Made by a program: the position numbers and the translations under genes
The notes under the pieces: generated by a model
The model's input: only the letters and a program-made list of their open reading frames with translations
What the model was told of the DNA's origin: nothing
The model's database searches: none
Shown here: piece by piece, positions 26,289-35,213 of the stretch
Numbering within the stretch: position 1 is the first letter of the stretch
How the letters are laid out: every line of letters starts with the position of its first letter
Origin: Alteromonas genovensis
GTDB lineage: Bacteria > Pseudomonadota > Gammaproteobacteria > Enterobacterales > Alteromonadaceae
Direction: 5' to 3'
Length of the DNA stretch: 64,000 nt
Assembly (NCBI RefSeq): GCF_010500895.1
Contig: NZ_JAAAWO010000006.1
Location: 62,001 to 126,000 of the forward strand

Positions 26289-26368
26289 ATTTATGGGTTA
26301 CTAGAGCGTGTGGCCAAAATCTACATGAATTAGCACAATACAAATCAGATCAGCACGCGCTTAATTAC

Positions 26369-27589
26369 TTACTGATATTTCTTAAGCTCTAATCGAGACA
26401 CCATGCCTTTATGCACTTCATCTGGTCCGTCGGCTAAACGCAGTGCACGAGCCCCAGCGGCAAAACGCGCTAGCGGGAAGTCGCTACACATACCTGCGCC
26501 ACCGTGTAACTGCAGCGCCATATCTACAACGTCTTGAAGCATGTTTGGCACGACGACTTTAATGGCTGAAATTTCAGTCATGGCATGCTTAACGCCTAAA
26601 TTATCAATTTTCCATGCAGCATGCAGTGTGAGTAAGCGGGCCTGCTCAATAGCCATTCGCGCATCGGCAACTCTCTCTAAGTTACCGCCTAACTTAATAA
26701 TAGGCTTACCAAATGCCACACGCTCGTGGCCTCGTTTAAGGGCAAGTTCAAGGGACTTTTCTGCCATACCAATGGCGCGCATGCAGTGGTGAATTCGGCC
26801 TGGACCTAAGCGTCCCTGCGCTATGGCAAACCCTTTACCTAGCCCGGTGATCACGTTGGCTTTGCTTACGCGTACGTTATCAAAGTGCATTTCGCCATGA
26901 CCATATGGCGCATCAAAATCACCATAGGCATCTAGCATGCGTTTAATCGTAATTCCCTTGGTATCAAGAGGCACTATCACCATGCTATGGCGGCTGTGTC
27001 TGTCGTTGTCAGGGTTAGATAAGCCCATGAATATAGTAAAGGCTGCATTAGGATGCCCAAGTCCTGTCGACCACCATTTCTTGCCATTAATAACTACGTC
27101 ATCGCCATCTTCAATAATGGTAGCGGCCATATTGGTTGCATCAGAAGAGGCCACATCTGGTTCGGTCATGCCAAACACAGAGCGAATTTCACCTGCAAGT
27201 AGCGGCGTTAACCACTGGGCTTTTTGTTCGTCATTACCAAAATGGTAAAGCACTTCCATATTGCCCGTGTCGGGGGCATTACAGTTAAAAATTTCTGGCG
27301 CGAATAAAAACTTACCCATGCGCTCTGCCATTGGGGCGTATTCAAGGGTGGTTAACCCTTTCCCTAATTTGTCATCAGGCAAAAAGAGGTTGGCTAGCCC
27401 AGCATCGCGAGCTTTCTTTTTAAGCTCTTCGGTTTTAGGGTGCAGCTTCCAGCTTTTCCAATCGCTGTGATTATTTTCTTTGTGGTGAAAGTCGTACACC
27501 TCATTTTCGATAGGCTCGATATGCTCGGCAATAAACGCATCGAGCTTTTCTAGCAAAGCGTTGGTTTTGTCGTTATGTGAAAAGTCCAT
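26369..27589 (-). CDS. Acyl-CoA dehydrogenase (ACAD10/11-like)
   Basis: A 406-residue FAD enzyme that would introduce an alpha,beta double bond into an acyl-CoA. Seen are the N-terminal helical domain (ALLEKLDAFIAEHIEPIE), the FAD/substrate segment FGMTEPDVASSDATN, WWSTGLGHPNAAF in the beta domain, and the C-terminal helical domain with LHGGAGMCSDFPLARFAAGARALRLADG, which contains FAD-dimer contacts. The ATG at 27589 with AAGGG upstream gives the usual family start; the in-frame extension from 27676 looks non-coding. It is a single gene facing the LysR regulator, which may control it. Chain-length preference is unknown. Confidence 0.88.
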   Translation of the reverse strand: MDFSHNDKTNALLEKLDAFIAEHIEPIENEVYDFHHKENNHSDWKSWKLHPKTEELKKKARDAGLANLFLPDDKLGKGLTTLEYAPMAERMGKFLFAPEIFNCNAPDTGNMEVLYHFGNDEQKAQWLTPLLAGEIRSVFGMTEPDVASSDATNMAATIIEDGDDVVINGKKWWSTGLGHPNAAFTIFMGLSNPDNDRHSRHSMVIVPLDTKGITIKRMLDAYGDFDAPYGHGEMHFDNVRVSKANVITGLGKGFAIAQGRLGPGRIHHCMRAIGMAEKSLELALKRGHERVAFGKPIIKLGGNLERVADARMAIEQARLLTLHAAWKIDNLGVKHAMTEISAIKVVVPNMLQDVVDMALQLHGGAGMCSDFPLARFAAGARALRLADGPDEVHKGMVSRLELKKYQ

Positions 27590-27878
27590 GGGTACCCTTA
27601 TTAAGCTAAATATTACACTGCAATGTTGCCGCGCTTGTGCTGCTAAAAACCCAACTGTGCGGCTCAACGTGCTCAAACTCTGGCGTAATTAACCATTACG
27701 ATTAATTGTTGATAACACCTAGCTTAGTAGAAGAATGATTTTGAATGAAATGAAATATAATACCAGTGATGTGTGAATTTCGTTCATAGTGTGGTTTACT
27801 GAAATGCATTATTGGTGTGGTCGTTTACAGCTCATCAGAGTGTGTAAAAAAAGCATTAACAAGAAGGGTATGCATAAA

Positions 27879-28802
27879 ATGATTGATACCAGGCAGTTTG
27901 AGAAACTCGATTTAAATTTATTGAAAGTGTTCGAAGCCCTGTGGCAGCAGCGTAATATGTCTCGTGTTGCTGAAACTCTGCATATTACGCCTTCTGCTGT
28001 CAGTCACGCCATGCGCAGGTTTAGGGAGTTGCTAGGCGACCCACTGTTTGTGCGAGAAAAGCAGCATATGTTACCTACGGCCGCATGCGAGCGACTTGCC
28101 CCCGATATATTGCATGCCCTTACCCAAATACGCAGTGCGCTAGAGCAGTTTAACCATTTCGACCCCGCTTTAAGTCATCAGCGTTTTGTTATTGCTATGC
28201 AAGAGTCTTTAGAGTTAGGTGTGTTGCCCACTTTGCTTAGCCAGCTTGAGAGAGCAGCACCAAACATAGAAATAGTAAGTACACGCTTACAGCGCGATAC
28301 TATGGAAGCTGATTTAAGCAATCGCAGTTTACATTTGGCCATTGATATTGGCCGTGCTGTGCCAAAGCCCATATCTCATAGCATGCTGCGCCGAGATAAC
28401 TATCGTGTATTAATAAATCGCAACAATCCGCTGATTAATCAACTAGACAAAAAACACTATCTTGAGGCTAGGCATATTACTGTGTCTAATCGCGCGAAAG
28501 GGGCCTCGGTAGAAGAAATTGCGTTACAGCAGCTTGGAGTCAATAGGCCCTCGCTGTGGCGCTGCCAAAATTACCGTGCTGCTGCCGATGTGGTAGCGTG
28601 TACTAACGCTATACTTACGCTGCCGGGCTCTGTGGCAGTGGCAATATCAGACGACAAACTTATATCTGCGCCGCTACCTTATGGGTTGCCTGCGCTAGAA
28701 ACTCATTTATATTGGCATAGTCAGCACGAGAGTGAGCCGGGGCTTATGTGGTTAAAAGGGTTGATGCTACAGTTGTTCGCCGAATCTGGTCTTACCAGAT
28801 AA
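27879..28802 (+). CDS. LysR-family transcriptional regulator
   Basis: A 307-residue regulator. The N-terminal winged HTH is clear: LDLNLLKVFEALWQQRNMSRVAETLHI, TPSAVSHAMRRFRELLGDPLFVR. The remainder is the effector-binding domain (RFVIAMQESLELGVLPTLL onwards). The ATG at 27879 has AAGAAGG 11 nt upstream; an ATG at 27870 sits too close to that site, and the frame from 27789 lacks family similarity. It is divergent from the acyl-CoA dehydrogenase and 40 bp before a metallo-hydrolase gene, so either could be its target. The effector is not known. Confidence 0.88.
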   Translation: MIDTRQFEKLDLNLLKVFEALWQQRNMSRVAETLHITPSAVSHAMRRFRELLGDPLFVREKQHMLPTAACERLAPDILHALTQIRSALEQFNHFDPALSHQRFVIAMQESLELGVLPTLLSQLERAAPNIEIVSTRLQRDTMEADLSNRSLHLAIDIGRAVPKPISHSMLRRDNYRVLINRNNPLINQLDKKHYLEARHITVSNRAKGASVEEIALQQLGVNRPSLWRCQNYRAAADVVACTNAILTLPGSVAVAISDDKLISAPLPYGLPALETHLYWHSQHESEPGLMWLKGLMLQLFAESGLTR

Positions 28803-28842
28803 ATTTTGCTAGCATGCGACACGTGCTTATTTAGGTTGTTCT

Positions 28843-29604
28843 ATGAAAATTCATACGTTGTCAGGTTATATACAACATATTTATCTTGCCGAAGATAGCG
28901 AGGGGCTGCTGTTATTAGATGGCTGCAGTCGCGCGGATGTAGACAAAGTGTGCTCGTATATTACGAGTACGTTAGGGCGGCCATTAAGCGATTTAAAGCT
29001 GATAGTCGTTACTCATATGCACCCCGATCATGCCGGTGGTGCAATGCGCTTGCGCGAAAGAACGGGCGCGCAGGTAGCATCTCACCCTAAAGCTGCAGCT
29101 TGGTATAAAGGGCTTGGGGGGCGCACTGCGCATATTATCGATTTATTACTCACTTGGTGGGTGGCAGATAGAATAGGCAAAGCGAAAGAGTCTATTTGGT
29201 ATAACCCGATTCTTGCCCCCGATATTCTTTTAAAAGACAAACAAACGCTACCTATTTTTGCTAACTGGCAGGTGCTTTATACGCCGGGGCATACCGATCA
29301 CGACCTTTCAGTTATGCACGTGCCTAGCAAGCAAGCCTACATTGCCGATGTGCTGGTAAAGGTAAAAGGAAAACTGGTTCCACCATACCCGCTTTGTCAT
29401 CCTAATCAGTACAGAGAAAGTTTAAAAACCTTGGCTCAATCATCTATAGATACCTTCTTCTGTGCCCACGTGCCGCCTACGGCTAAAAGTGATATAGACT
29501 TTGAGCATGTCATCGATAATGCCCCTATAAAGCCAAAGAACCACTGGCACTCAAGTAAAAACCGCATCAAGAAAAAGCTGTTTGGTGTCACCAAAAATCA
29601 TTAG
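28843..29604 (+). CDS. Metallo-beta-lactamase-fold hydrolase
   Basis: A 253-residue cytoplasmic member of the MBL superfamily. The zinc-binding THMHPDHAGG (HxHxDH) lies near residue 65, with the further ligand in TPGHTDHDLSV and the bridging Asp in YIADVLVKV. The C-terminus is basic (KNRIKKKLFGVTKNH), which is unusual and may be peripheral. It follows the LysR gene by 40 bp and is probably co-transcribed. Relatives hydrolyse lactones, thioesters or glyoxalase-type substrates; the actual substrate is unknown. Confidence 0.82.
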   Translation: MKIHTLSGYIQHIYLAEDSEGLLLLDGCSRADVDKVCSYITSTLGRPLSDLKLIVVTHMHPDHAGGAMRLRERTGAQVASHPKAAAWYKGLGGRTAHIIDLLLTWWVADRIGKAKESIWYNPILAPDILLKDKQTLPIFANWQVLYTPGHTDHDLSVMHVPSKQAYIADVLVKVKGKLVPPYPLCHPNQYRESLKTLAQSSIDTFFCAHVPPTAKSDIDFEHVIDNAPIKPKNHWHSSKNRIKKKLFGVTKNH

Positions 29605-29871
29605 ATTGAATGACGCTCTATAACGCTGAACGGTAATGGAATGTTAAATAATGCCCAGCGTTAATATGTGGCACCGCCCTTGCTTTTAACAGCTAAAGAA
29701 CCACTATTAATAGAATGTACTATCGATAGTTTACGCTGCGTGTTACACAATGCAGACTTTTGCTTGCGCGCCACGCTGCTTTAAAAGCGCTGTGAATAGC
29801 AGTGCGCAGCGGTTTACTAGCCATTTTATAGCGATGTTAATAGCCGCACAAAACGGGACATAACCTCTACT

Positions 29872-31260
29872 ATGCAAAAAAATATTGCCGCATTGTTCGA
29901 TAAAACAATGGCAGCAGCGTCGCTGACAAGCAACACGTTAGCGGATGTTTTTAGTAAAGAAACACATCGATTCACTATTACTGGGCTAAGTCGCAGCGGA
30001 AAGTCTATGCTGTTTACTAGCCTTGTCACTATGCTGAAAAGTAGAAGTGAGGAAGGTTATGCCTGCTTACCGCTGTTGCGTTATTTACCGCCATCTCAGG
30101 TGCTCGATATTCGAATTGAGCCATTAGAGGGCTATAAGTCTTTTCCCCAAGCAGAAAACTTGGCCGCTTTAGAGCAAGGTCAGTGGCCCGCGGCGACAGA
30201 AGAAGCGTTCGGTTTTAAGCTTATTGTTAGGTTAAAGCAAACAGCGTCGATTAAGCGCCACGTACTTCCCCATACCGACATTGTGTTTGAATTTATTGAC
30301 TATCCCGGCGAGTGGATAACCGACATTCCCATGCTAAGTAAAACCTATGCACAGTGGTCAGACTCTGCATGGGCCCAACTAAGCGGCGGGCCGCAACAGC
30401 ACTTTGCGCACGATTGGAAGCAAGTTGTTAACAGCTTTGACTTTGAGCAGCCTCCAACGCCAGAGCGCATTCAACACCTTGTGCATGCATACAGGCAGTA
30501 TCTAATTGAAGCCAAGCGCCAAGGAATATCTTTGCTGCAGCCAGGCAGTTTTTTACTCGACTCCAGCGATTTCGATTGGCAAAGCTTTGGCTTTACGCCA
30601 TTGCCCTCAAGCATTACCAGCGATGTATCGCATCCGTGGTACAAAGCGTTTGAACAGCATTTTGGTGCGTTTCAAGACAAATGGTTAGCCCCATTGAAGC
30701 AGTCAATTTTTAAAGAGACCGACAAGCAAATTATCTTGGTCGATTTGTTTGAAGGGCTTAATCACAGTCGTCAGCATTTATATCAGCTAAAAGAAACCCT
30801 CAGTCATTTGGCTGATACCTTTGTGTACGGGCAAAGCAGCTGGTTTTCGCGCAATGTGCTGAAAAAAGAGCAGATAGGAAAAGTAGCGTTTGTGGCAACA
30901 AAAGCCGATTTAATTCCTGTTAGTCAGCGCGAGAATTTACTGAGTTTACTGACTCAGATTACCGAAGGTGCTAGAGCTCGCTTTACCGACAAGCCCATTG
31001 AGTTTGAGCATTTTTTAGTGTCGGCTATAGAGGTAACAGACAAAGGCAGCACGCCGCAGGCAATTCGTTATAAAAATAGCGATGGTGCTTACGTTGAATC
31101 TACGTTTGAACCTGTGCCTAGTGCGTTAAAAGAAATGGAAGAGGGGGCGCATTTCCCCGTGCCTCATGCAAAGGTGCCCGCAGACTTTAAGGCCAGAATA
31201 TTAGCCGGCAAAGGGCTAGACAGGCTTCTACAATTTTTACTGGGTAAAGGAGAGCAATAA
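29872..31260 (+). CDS. ycjX: YcjX-family P-loop GTP-binding protein
   Basis: A 462-residue protein of the YcjX/DUF463 family. The P-loop TGLSRSGKSMLFTSLV is near residue 42, FEFIDYPGEWI is a Walker B/switch-like motif, and VAFVATKADLIPV serves as the base-specificity motif. In E. coli ycjX and ycjF adjoin the phage-shock genes and are stress-induced; the molecular role is not settled. Here it overlaps the next gene (TAATG), so the two are translationally coupled. The 267 bp upstream (29605-29871) show no gene and would carry the promoter. Confidence 0.92.
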   Translation: MQKNIAALFDKTMAAASLTSNTLADVFSKETHRFTITGLSRSGKSMLFTSLVTMLKSRSEEGYACLPLLRYLPPSQVLDIRIEPLEGYKSFPQAENLAALEQGQWPAATEEAFGFKLIVRLKQTASIKRHVLPHTDIVFEFIDYPGEWITDIPMLSKTYAQWSDSAWAQLSGGPQQHFAHDWKQVVNSFDFEQPPTPERIQHLVHAYRQYLIEAKRQGISLLQPGSFLLDSSDFDWQSFGFTPLPSSITSDVSHPWYKAFEQHFGAFQDKWLAPLKQSIFKETDKQIILVDLFEGLNHSRQHLYQLKETLSHLADTFVYGQSSWFSRNVLKKEQIGKVAFVATKADLIPVSQRENLLSLLTQITEGARARFTDKPIEFEHFLVSAIEVTDKGSTPQAIRYKNSDGAYVESTFEPVPSALKEMEEGAHFPVPHAKVPADFKARILAGKGLDRLLQFLLGKGEQ

Positions 31261-32393
31261 TGAAAGAGCGTAATGAAGGCCCGTTTTATACCAGTGATGA
31301 CTTTGATGATGATGCACCTTCCAAAGGCCCTGCGCACTTAAAAAATAAGCCCGAAACAAATAGGGCTGCAGAAGCCGGGTTTGATGCACATAACGGCAAA
31401 AATTACGATAATAGCGACGCTTGGGGCAATGCTAAAGCTGATCAAACAGCCGACCGCAGCTCTGAAAATAAAGCCGAATACAAAGCGCCTTATCGTTCAA
31501 AAGTGACGACGCAAACCCTTGATATAGAGCCCCCGGAAACTAAGCTGCCCGCGCAAGTAGAAAACGATAGCTGGACCTTAGAGGTAGAAAAAGAAGGGGT
31601 GTCGTTAGGCAGTGCAACCCTGATATTTGGTATGCTGTCGGTTTTAGGTTTTTTTACGTTTGATGCTTACACCACCTTAGTGGCCAATGTGAGCGAGCAT
31701 CCCATTGGTACAGGCGTATTAGGCGCACTGCTAGCAGGTTTTGTCAGCACATTTAGTTATTTAAGCTTTCGTGAATGGCGAGGCTATAAGCAGGTTAATA
31801 CAGCAATGAATGACGCTGCTGCTATTCGTATATTGCTGCAAGAAAAAAGGGATGCAGCAAAGCAAAGTGATATCAGTATTAATGACGTTAATCGCGTACT
31901 TACCGCTCATGGACAGCGTTTTACAAAAGGCTCTTATGCGGCTCACTGTTTTGCGCGCTACAAGCAAACAGTGCAAAGCGATATGACGGCTATCGAGCTG
32001 CTTGGGCTTTATGAAGATACGGTATTAACCCCAGTGCAAGCGAAGGCCCACAAGGTGCTCAATAAAGAGTCGGTAACAGCCGGTAGTTTAGCGTTTATTA
32101 GCCCAAACAACCTTATTCAAACCTTTGCGGTAATCTGGATAAGCTTTCGCACAATACGTCGCATGGCCCGGGTATATGGCTTACGCCCAAGTACAGCAGG
32201 TAACTGGAAGTTATTAAAAGTGTTGGCGCAAAACATTGCCGCGCAGGGTATCTTTGATTTAGCCACCGACGAAGTCGCCAATCAAATTGGTGGCAGCCTA
32301 TCGGCTAAATTTATGGAAAACTCCGCCGAAGCCATTGCCGCAGGTGCGCTAAATGCAAGACTTGGCAGAGCGCTTATCGCGTTGCTTAAATAA
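31260..32393 (+). CDS. ycjF: YcjF-family inner-membrane protein
   Basis: A 377-residue TIGR01620/DUF697 protein. A long polar N-terminus (1-115) is followed by two hydrophobic helices (SATLIFGMLSVLGFFTFDAY, GTGVLGALLAGFVSTFSYL). The C-terminal DUF697 part has FISPNNLIQTFAVIWISFRTIRRMARVYGLRPS, a typical signature. It is coupled to ycjX and followed by a bidirectional terminator. The pair is thought to act in envelope stress, by analogy with E. coli. Confidence 0.9.
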   Translation: MKERNEGPFYTSDDFDDDAPSKGPAHLKNKPETNRAAEAGFDAHNGKNYDNSDAWGNAKADQTADRSSENKAEYKAPYRSKVTTQTLDIEPPETKLPAQVENDSWTLEVEKEGVSLGSATLIFGMLSVLGFFTFDAYTTLVANVSEHPIGTGVLGALLAGFVSTFSYLSFREWRGYKQVNTAMNDAAAIRILLQEKRDAAKQSDISINDVNRVLTAHGQRFTKGSYAAHCFARYKQTVQSDMTAIELLGLYEDTVLTPVQAKAHKVLNKESVTAGSLAFISPNNLIQTFAVIWISFRTIRRMARVYGLRPSTAGNWKLLKVLAQNIAAQGIFDLATDEVANQIGGSLSAKFMENSAEAIAAGALNARLGRALIALLK

Positions 32394-32441
32394 GGTTTCA
32401 AATAGGCTTTAAAGAGATGTTAGTCGAGTCTCAATATGATG

Positions 32442-32468
32442 AAAAAGGCGCTGTTACAGCGCCTTTTT
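32442..32468. terminator. Bidirectional terminator between ycjF and the ThrE gene
   Basis: AAAAAGGCGCTG, a 3-nt TTA loop, CAGCGCCTTTTT. It works on either strand. The loop TTA is the stop codon (TAA) of the minus-strand ThrE gene, so the hairpin overlaps its last codons. Confidence 0.9.
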
Positions 32469-33680
32469 CGTGGGCATAACGACGTTGGCAAATATGAGTC
32501 CTGCCACTAAGGACATGAAAATGAGAAACACTTCTTGGCCTAAATGATCAGCCTGCACAAAGTCTTTTCCTGTCATAAACGAGTTCAGCCCAATGTAGGT
32601 TTTTGAGCCTGGTACCAATACTATTAATCCGTGCATAGCCACAATGGTCGCCGGTTGGTTAGCAATGCGGGTAAATCCGTTGGCAAATATGCCTAATGCA
32701 AATGCGCCTACGAATGCGCCTAAGCCTGGGCTCATGTAATCGGCACTCCACGCTGTAGCACTGTAGGCAATAAAAGCTGCAGCCAATGCCCACGGTATGT
32801 GCTTTACTCGGGTTCTAAAAATGGCCACTAGGGCAATGCACAGCAATAATACCGATAGCCAGGTTGCCCAGTAAGGAAGTGACTGCGCCGGAGTATAGAT
32901 GTTTTCGCCAAACAAATTAAAGCCTGCAGTAACGCCAAGAAATGCCCCAAAATACAGTTTAAATAACTGCATAATGGCATCCATGGTACGCGCTGTTCCC
33001 GACACCATATTCCTCGAAGACAATTCCGCTAGCCCCATAGTTAGGGCAAGACCAGGAACAAATACAATTACCGATGACAGCACAACGAGGGGAATGTTAA
33101 TGCCAGGGTCTACATAGCTGCCAATGGCGCAAGTTAATAGGCCTGCGATAAACGCGGTCATTGGCTCTAGCATTAAGTTAACTCGTTTAGAGCGGGTCGC
33201 CCAAAGCGTCCATACAAAGGCAAGTAAGCCAAGAGCGCTAGACCATCCAATTTCAGACCAGCTGGCTCCCATCAGCATAGCGAATGCGCCGGTGGCCATG
33301 CCATAAGCAATACCGGTTGGTAGTTTGCCGTATAGGCTACCCATTGCGTCTATTTCGTCTAGGCGAGTATTGGCTTCACTTAAGGAGAGTTCGCCTTTTA
33401 ATAAGGAGCTGGCTAGCTCATCGGTTAGCGAGAGCGCATTCATGTCTAACTCTCCAGGCATTAGGCGCGCGGAGTGGTTGTATTCGTCTTCGTGGCGATC
33501 GCTCCAAATAACGATGGTTAACGACGTAGGCGTAGAAATGAATGAGGCGTGGACACCCAGGTACGTGGCAATTTCAGTTAGGTAGGCCTCTAGTCTGAAT
33601 GCAGGTGTACCGTACTTGTGCAGCATTTTGCCAAGCTTAACAATAAACTTTCGAATTTGAATAAATTCAATTGTGTCCAA
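32454..33680 (-). CDS. Threonine/serine exporter ThrE family, fused two-domain form
   Basis: A 408-residue inner-membrane protein. The N-terminal ThrE domain begins FIVKLGKMLHKYGTPAFRLEAYL and has about five helices after residue 120 (GIAYGMATGAFAMLMGASW, VFVPGLALTMGLAEL). The C-terminal ThrE_2 domain has another four or five helices (GLIVLVPGSKTYIGLNSFM). In E. coli the two halves are separate proteins (YjjP and YjjB); here they are one chain. The start is a TTG with AAGGAA upstream, a weak start that may keep expression low. It would export small neutral amino acids or, as reported for YjjPB, succinate. Confidence 0.88.
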   Translation of the reverse strand: MDTIEFIQIRKFIVKLGKMLHKYGTPAFRLEAYLTEIATYLGVHASFISTPTSLTIVIWSDRHEDEYNHSARLMPGELDMNALSLTDELASSLLKGELSLSEANTRLDEIDAMGSLYGKLPTGIAYGMATGAFAMLMGASWSEIGWSSALGLLAFVWTLWATRSKRVNLMLEPMTAFIAGLLTCAIGSYVDPGINIPLVVLSSVIVFVPGLALTMGLAELSSRNMVSGTARTMDAIMQLFKLYFGAFLGVTAGFNLFGENIYTPAQSLPYWATWLSVLLLCIALVAIFRTRVKHIPWALAAAFIAYSATAWSADYMSPGLGAFVGAFALGIFANGFTRIANQPATIVAMHGLIVLVPGSKTYIGLNSFMTGKDFVQADHLGQEVFLIFMSLVAGLIFANVVMPTKKAL

Positions 33681-33942
33681 CAGCGTTCCTTAGTGAGTTA
33701 GGGCCAAAAACAAATACTTGCACCATTCTTTAAACAGGATTCAGGTTAAATAGCGAGTGAAAAAGCGTTTAAAGATGCAGCCATACATGCTGCTTAAAAA
33801 AGTATAGGGCAACACATAACGTCTGGCTAAAATTTGTGCGGAGTGTACGGGCGCTTGTTTGCGAAAGCAAAACAAATTTTCTCGCTTTTGATATTAGAAA
33901 AAATAATACTGCGCTATAGCAGGTTCTACTGTGGCAGGTACA
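33681..33942. other. Intergenic region before the ThrE gene
   Basis: Holds the promoter of the minus-strand ThrE gene. No coding sequence, RNA gene or repeat was recognised apart from the hem terminator at its left-hand neighbour, 33943-33979. Confidence 0.6.
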
Positions 33943-33979
33943 AAAAAACGCGTCTTTATTTTCATAAAAGCGCGTTTTA
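33943..33979 (-). terminator. Terminator of the hem operon
   Basis: On the minus strand the stem AAAACGCG / CGCGTTTT runs into a T-tract. It lies about 60 bp past the hemY stop. Confidence 0.8.
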
Positions 33980-34037
33980 AATTGTGTAGCTTATTTGTTT
34001 AGCTTACGTGTAAAAAAACACGGTGTGCCACGCCACA

Positions 34038-35213
34038 TTAGCCCGCTATTTGTTGCCCTTCTTTGTAAAGCTGAAGTGCTGTTGCGGTATCGTGCTGACG
34101 TTCGCTAATGGCTGACAGTAGTAGTAAGTCTTCTCTGCGCGATGCCATTTTGGTGGCTTTTAGTAGCGCTTTTTCTGCCAATACATCGTCGCCGGAATTA
34201 AAGGCCACTTGTCCTAAGGTAGAGTATAGCTCGATGTTCTTTTCGTCTTTTTTAATCCAGCCCTCTAATAGGCGCAGAGACGGCGACGAATCGGGAATGT
34301 TAAGCTGAGTAAACAGAGGGAATAAGCTGCTGTTTGGCCCTCGTTTCTGCCATTCTACTAATAAGGTTTGCGCATCAGAGTGCATGCCTTGGTCGAGCAG
34401 CTGCTGAACATACGCTGCCTGATAAATATCGTCGTTGCGCATTTTACGGGGTAAGTCTTCCCAGTAACTCTTAAGCTCAACAGCGCCTTGCTTACTGGCA
34501 ATTTCTGCAAACTTACCTTTGGCAATGCGCTGCGACCAGGCTTTGTAGTCCTCTTTCGCCAGGGCTTTTCGCCATCCTGATAGTTTGTTCTGCAGCTCTT
34601 GCCATTTACCCAGTTCCGCTAGTATTTGTGCTTTAAGGCGAATAACCTGCTTATTCTCTTGGTCTTTCTCATCTAGCGCATTTAGCTTTTCTAATGCTTC
34701 GGTATGTTTACCTTCACTAATATCAATGCGAGCTTGCATAACCGTAGCGGCTACTTTTGCATTGGCGTAATCACTTGCTTGCTCTAAAAAGTAACGGGCT
34801 TTGTTTAGCTCGCCACTTGTAAACGCAATTTGCGCAGAGGCAAGATAATTTACCCCTTCAAAATCGCCGTTAGTGGTTTTGCCTAACGATTTTTGAGCCA
34901 ATTCAATATCGCCTGCGGCCATGGCGTGTAAGCCATCATAAAAGGCGCGCTTGCGCTTGCGTTCGCCTAAGGTGCCAAACCAGCGATGAGAGCCAGTAAT
35001 TAAACTAAGCGCCCAAAGTGTTAATCGAGACAGCACGTACCAGGCGATTACGGCGCCTATTACCAGAATGCAAAAGCTGATCACCGTCATTTCTACCGCG
35101 GTTTCACCGAGGGATATTAATACGTAACCTTTGTCGCCTAAAATCATAGGCCCAACAATAAGCGCGACAACGAATGCGGCTAATACCGCAAGGGCAATAG
35201 CTAACCATTTCAT
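34038..35213 (-). CDS. hemY: HemY, TPR protein of the haem operon
   Basis: A 391-residue inner-membrane protein: two N-terminal helices (LAIALAVLAAFVVALIVGPMI and VISFCILVIGAVIAWYVL), then TPR-like helical repeats to the end (for example ALEKLNALDEKDQENKQVIRLKAQIL and LYSTLGQVAFNSGDDVLAEKALLKATK). This is the gammaproteobacterial HemY found last in hemCDXY, of uncertain function in tetrapyrrole synthesis; it is not the HemY protoporphyrinogen oxidase of Gram-positives. Its ATG overlaps the hemX stop (ATGA), showing coupling. Confidence 0.92.
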   Translation of the reverse strand: MKWLAIALAVLAAFVVALIVGPMILGDKGYVLISLGETAVEMTVISFCILVIGAVIAWYVLSRLTLWALSLITGSHRWFGTLGERKRKRAFYDGLHAMAAGDIELAQKSLGKTTNGDFEGVNYLASAQIAFTSGELNKARYFLEQASDYANAKVAATVMQARIDISEGKHTEALEKLNALDEKDQENKQVIRLKAQILAELGKWQELQNKLSGWRKALAKEDYKAWSQRIAKGKFAEIASKQGAVELKSYWEDLPRKMRNDDIYQAAYVQQLLDQGMHSDAQTLLVEWQKRGPNSSLFPLFTQLNIPDSSPSLRLLEGWIKKDEKNIELYSTLGQVAFNSGDDVLAEKALLKATKMASRREDLLLLSAISERQHDTATALQLYKEGQQIAG

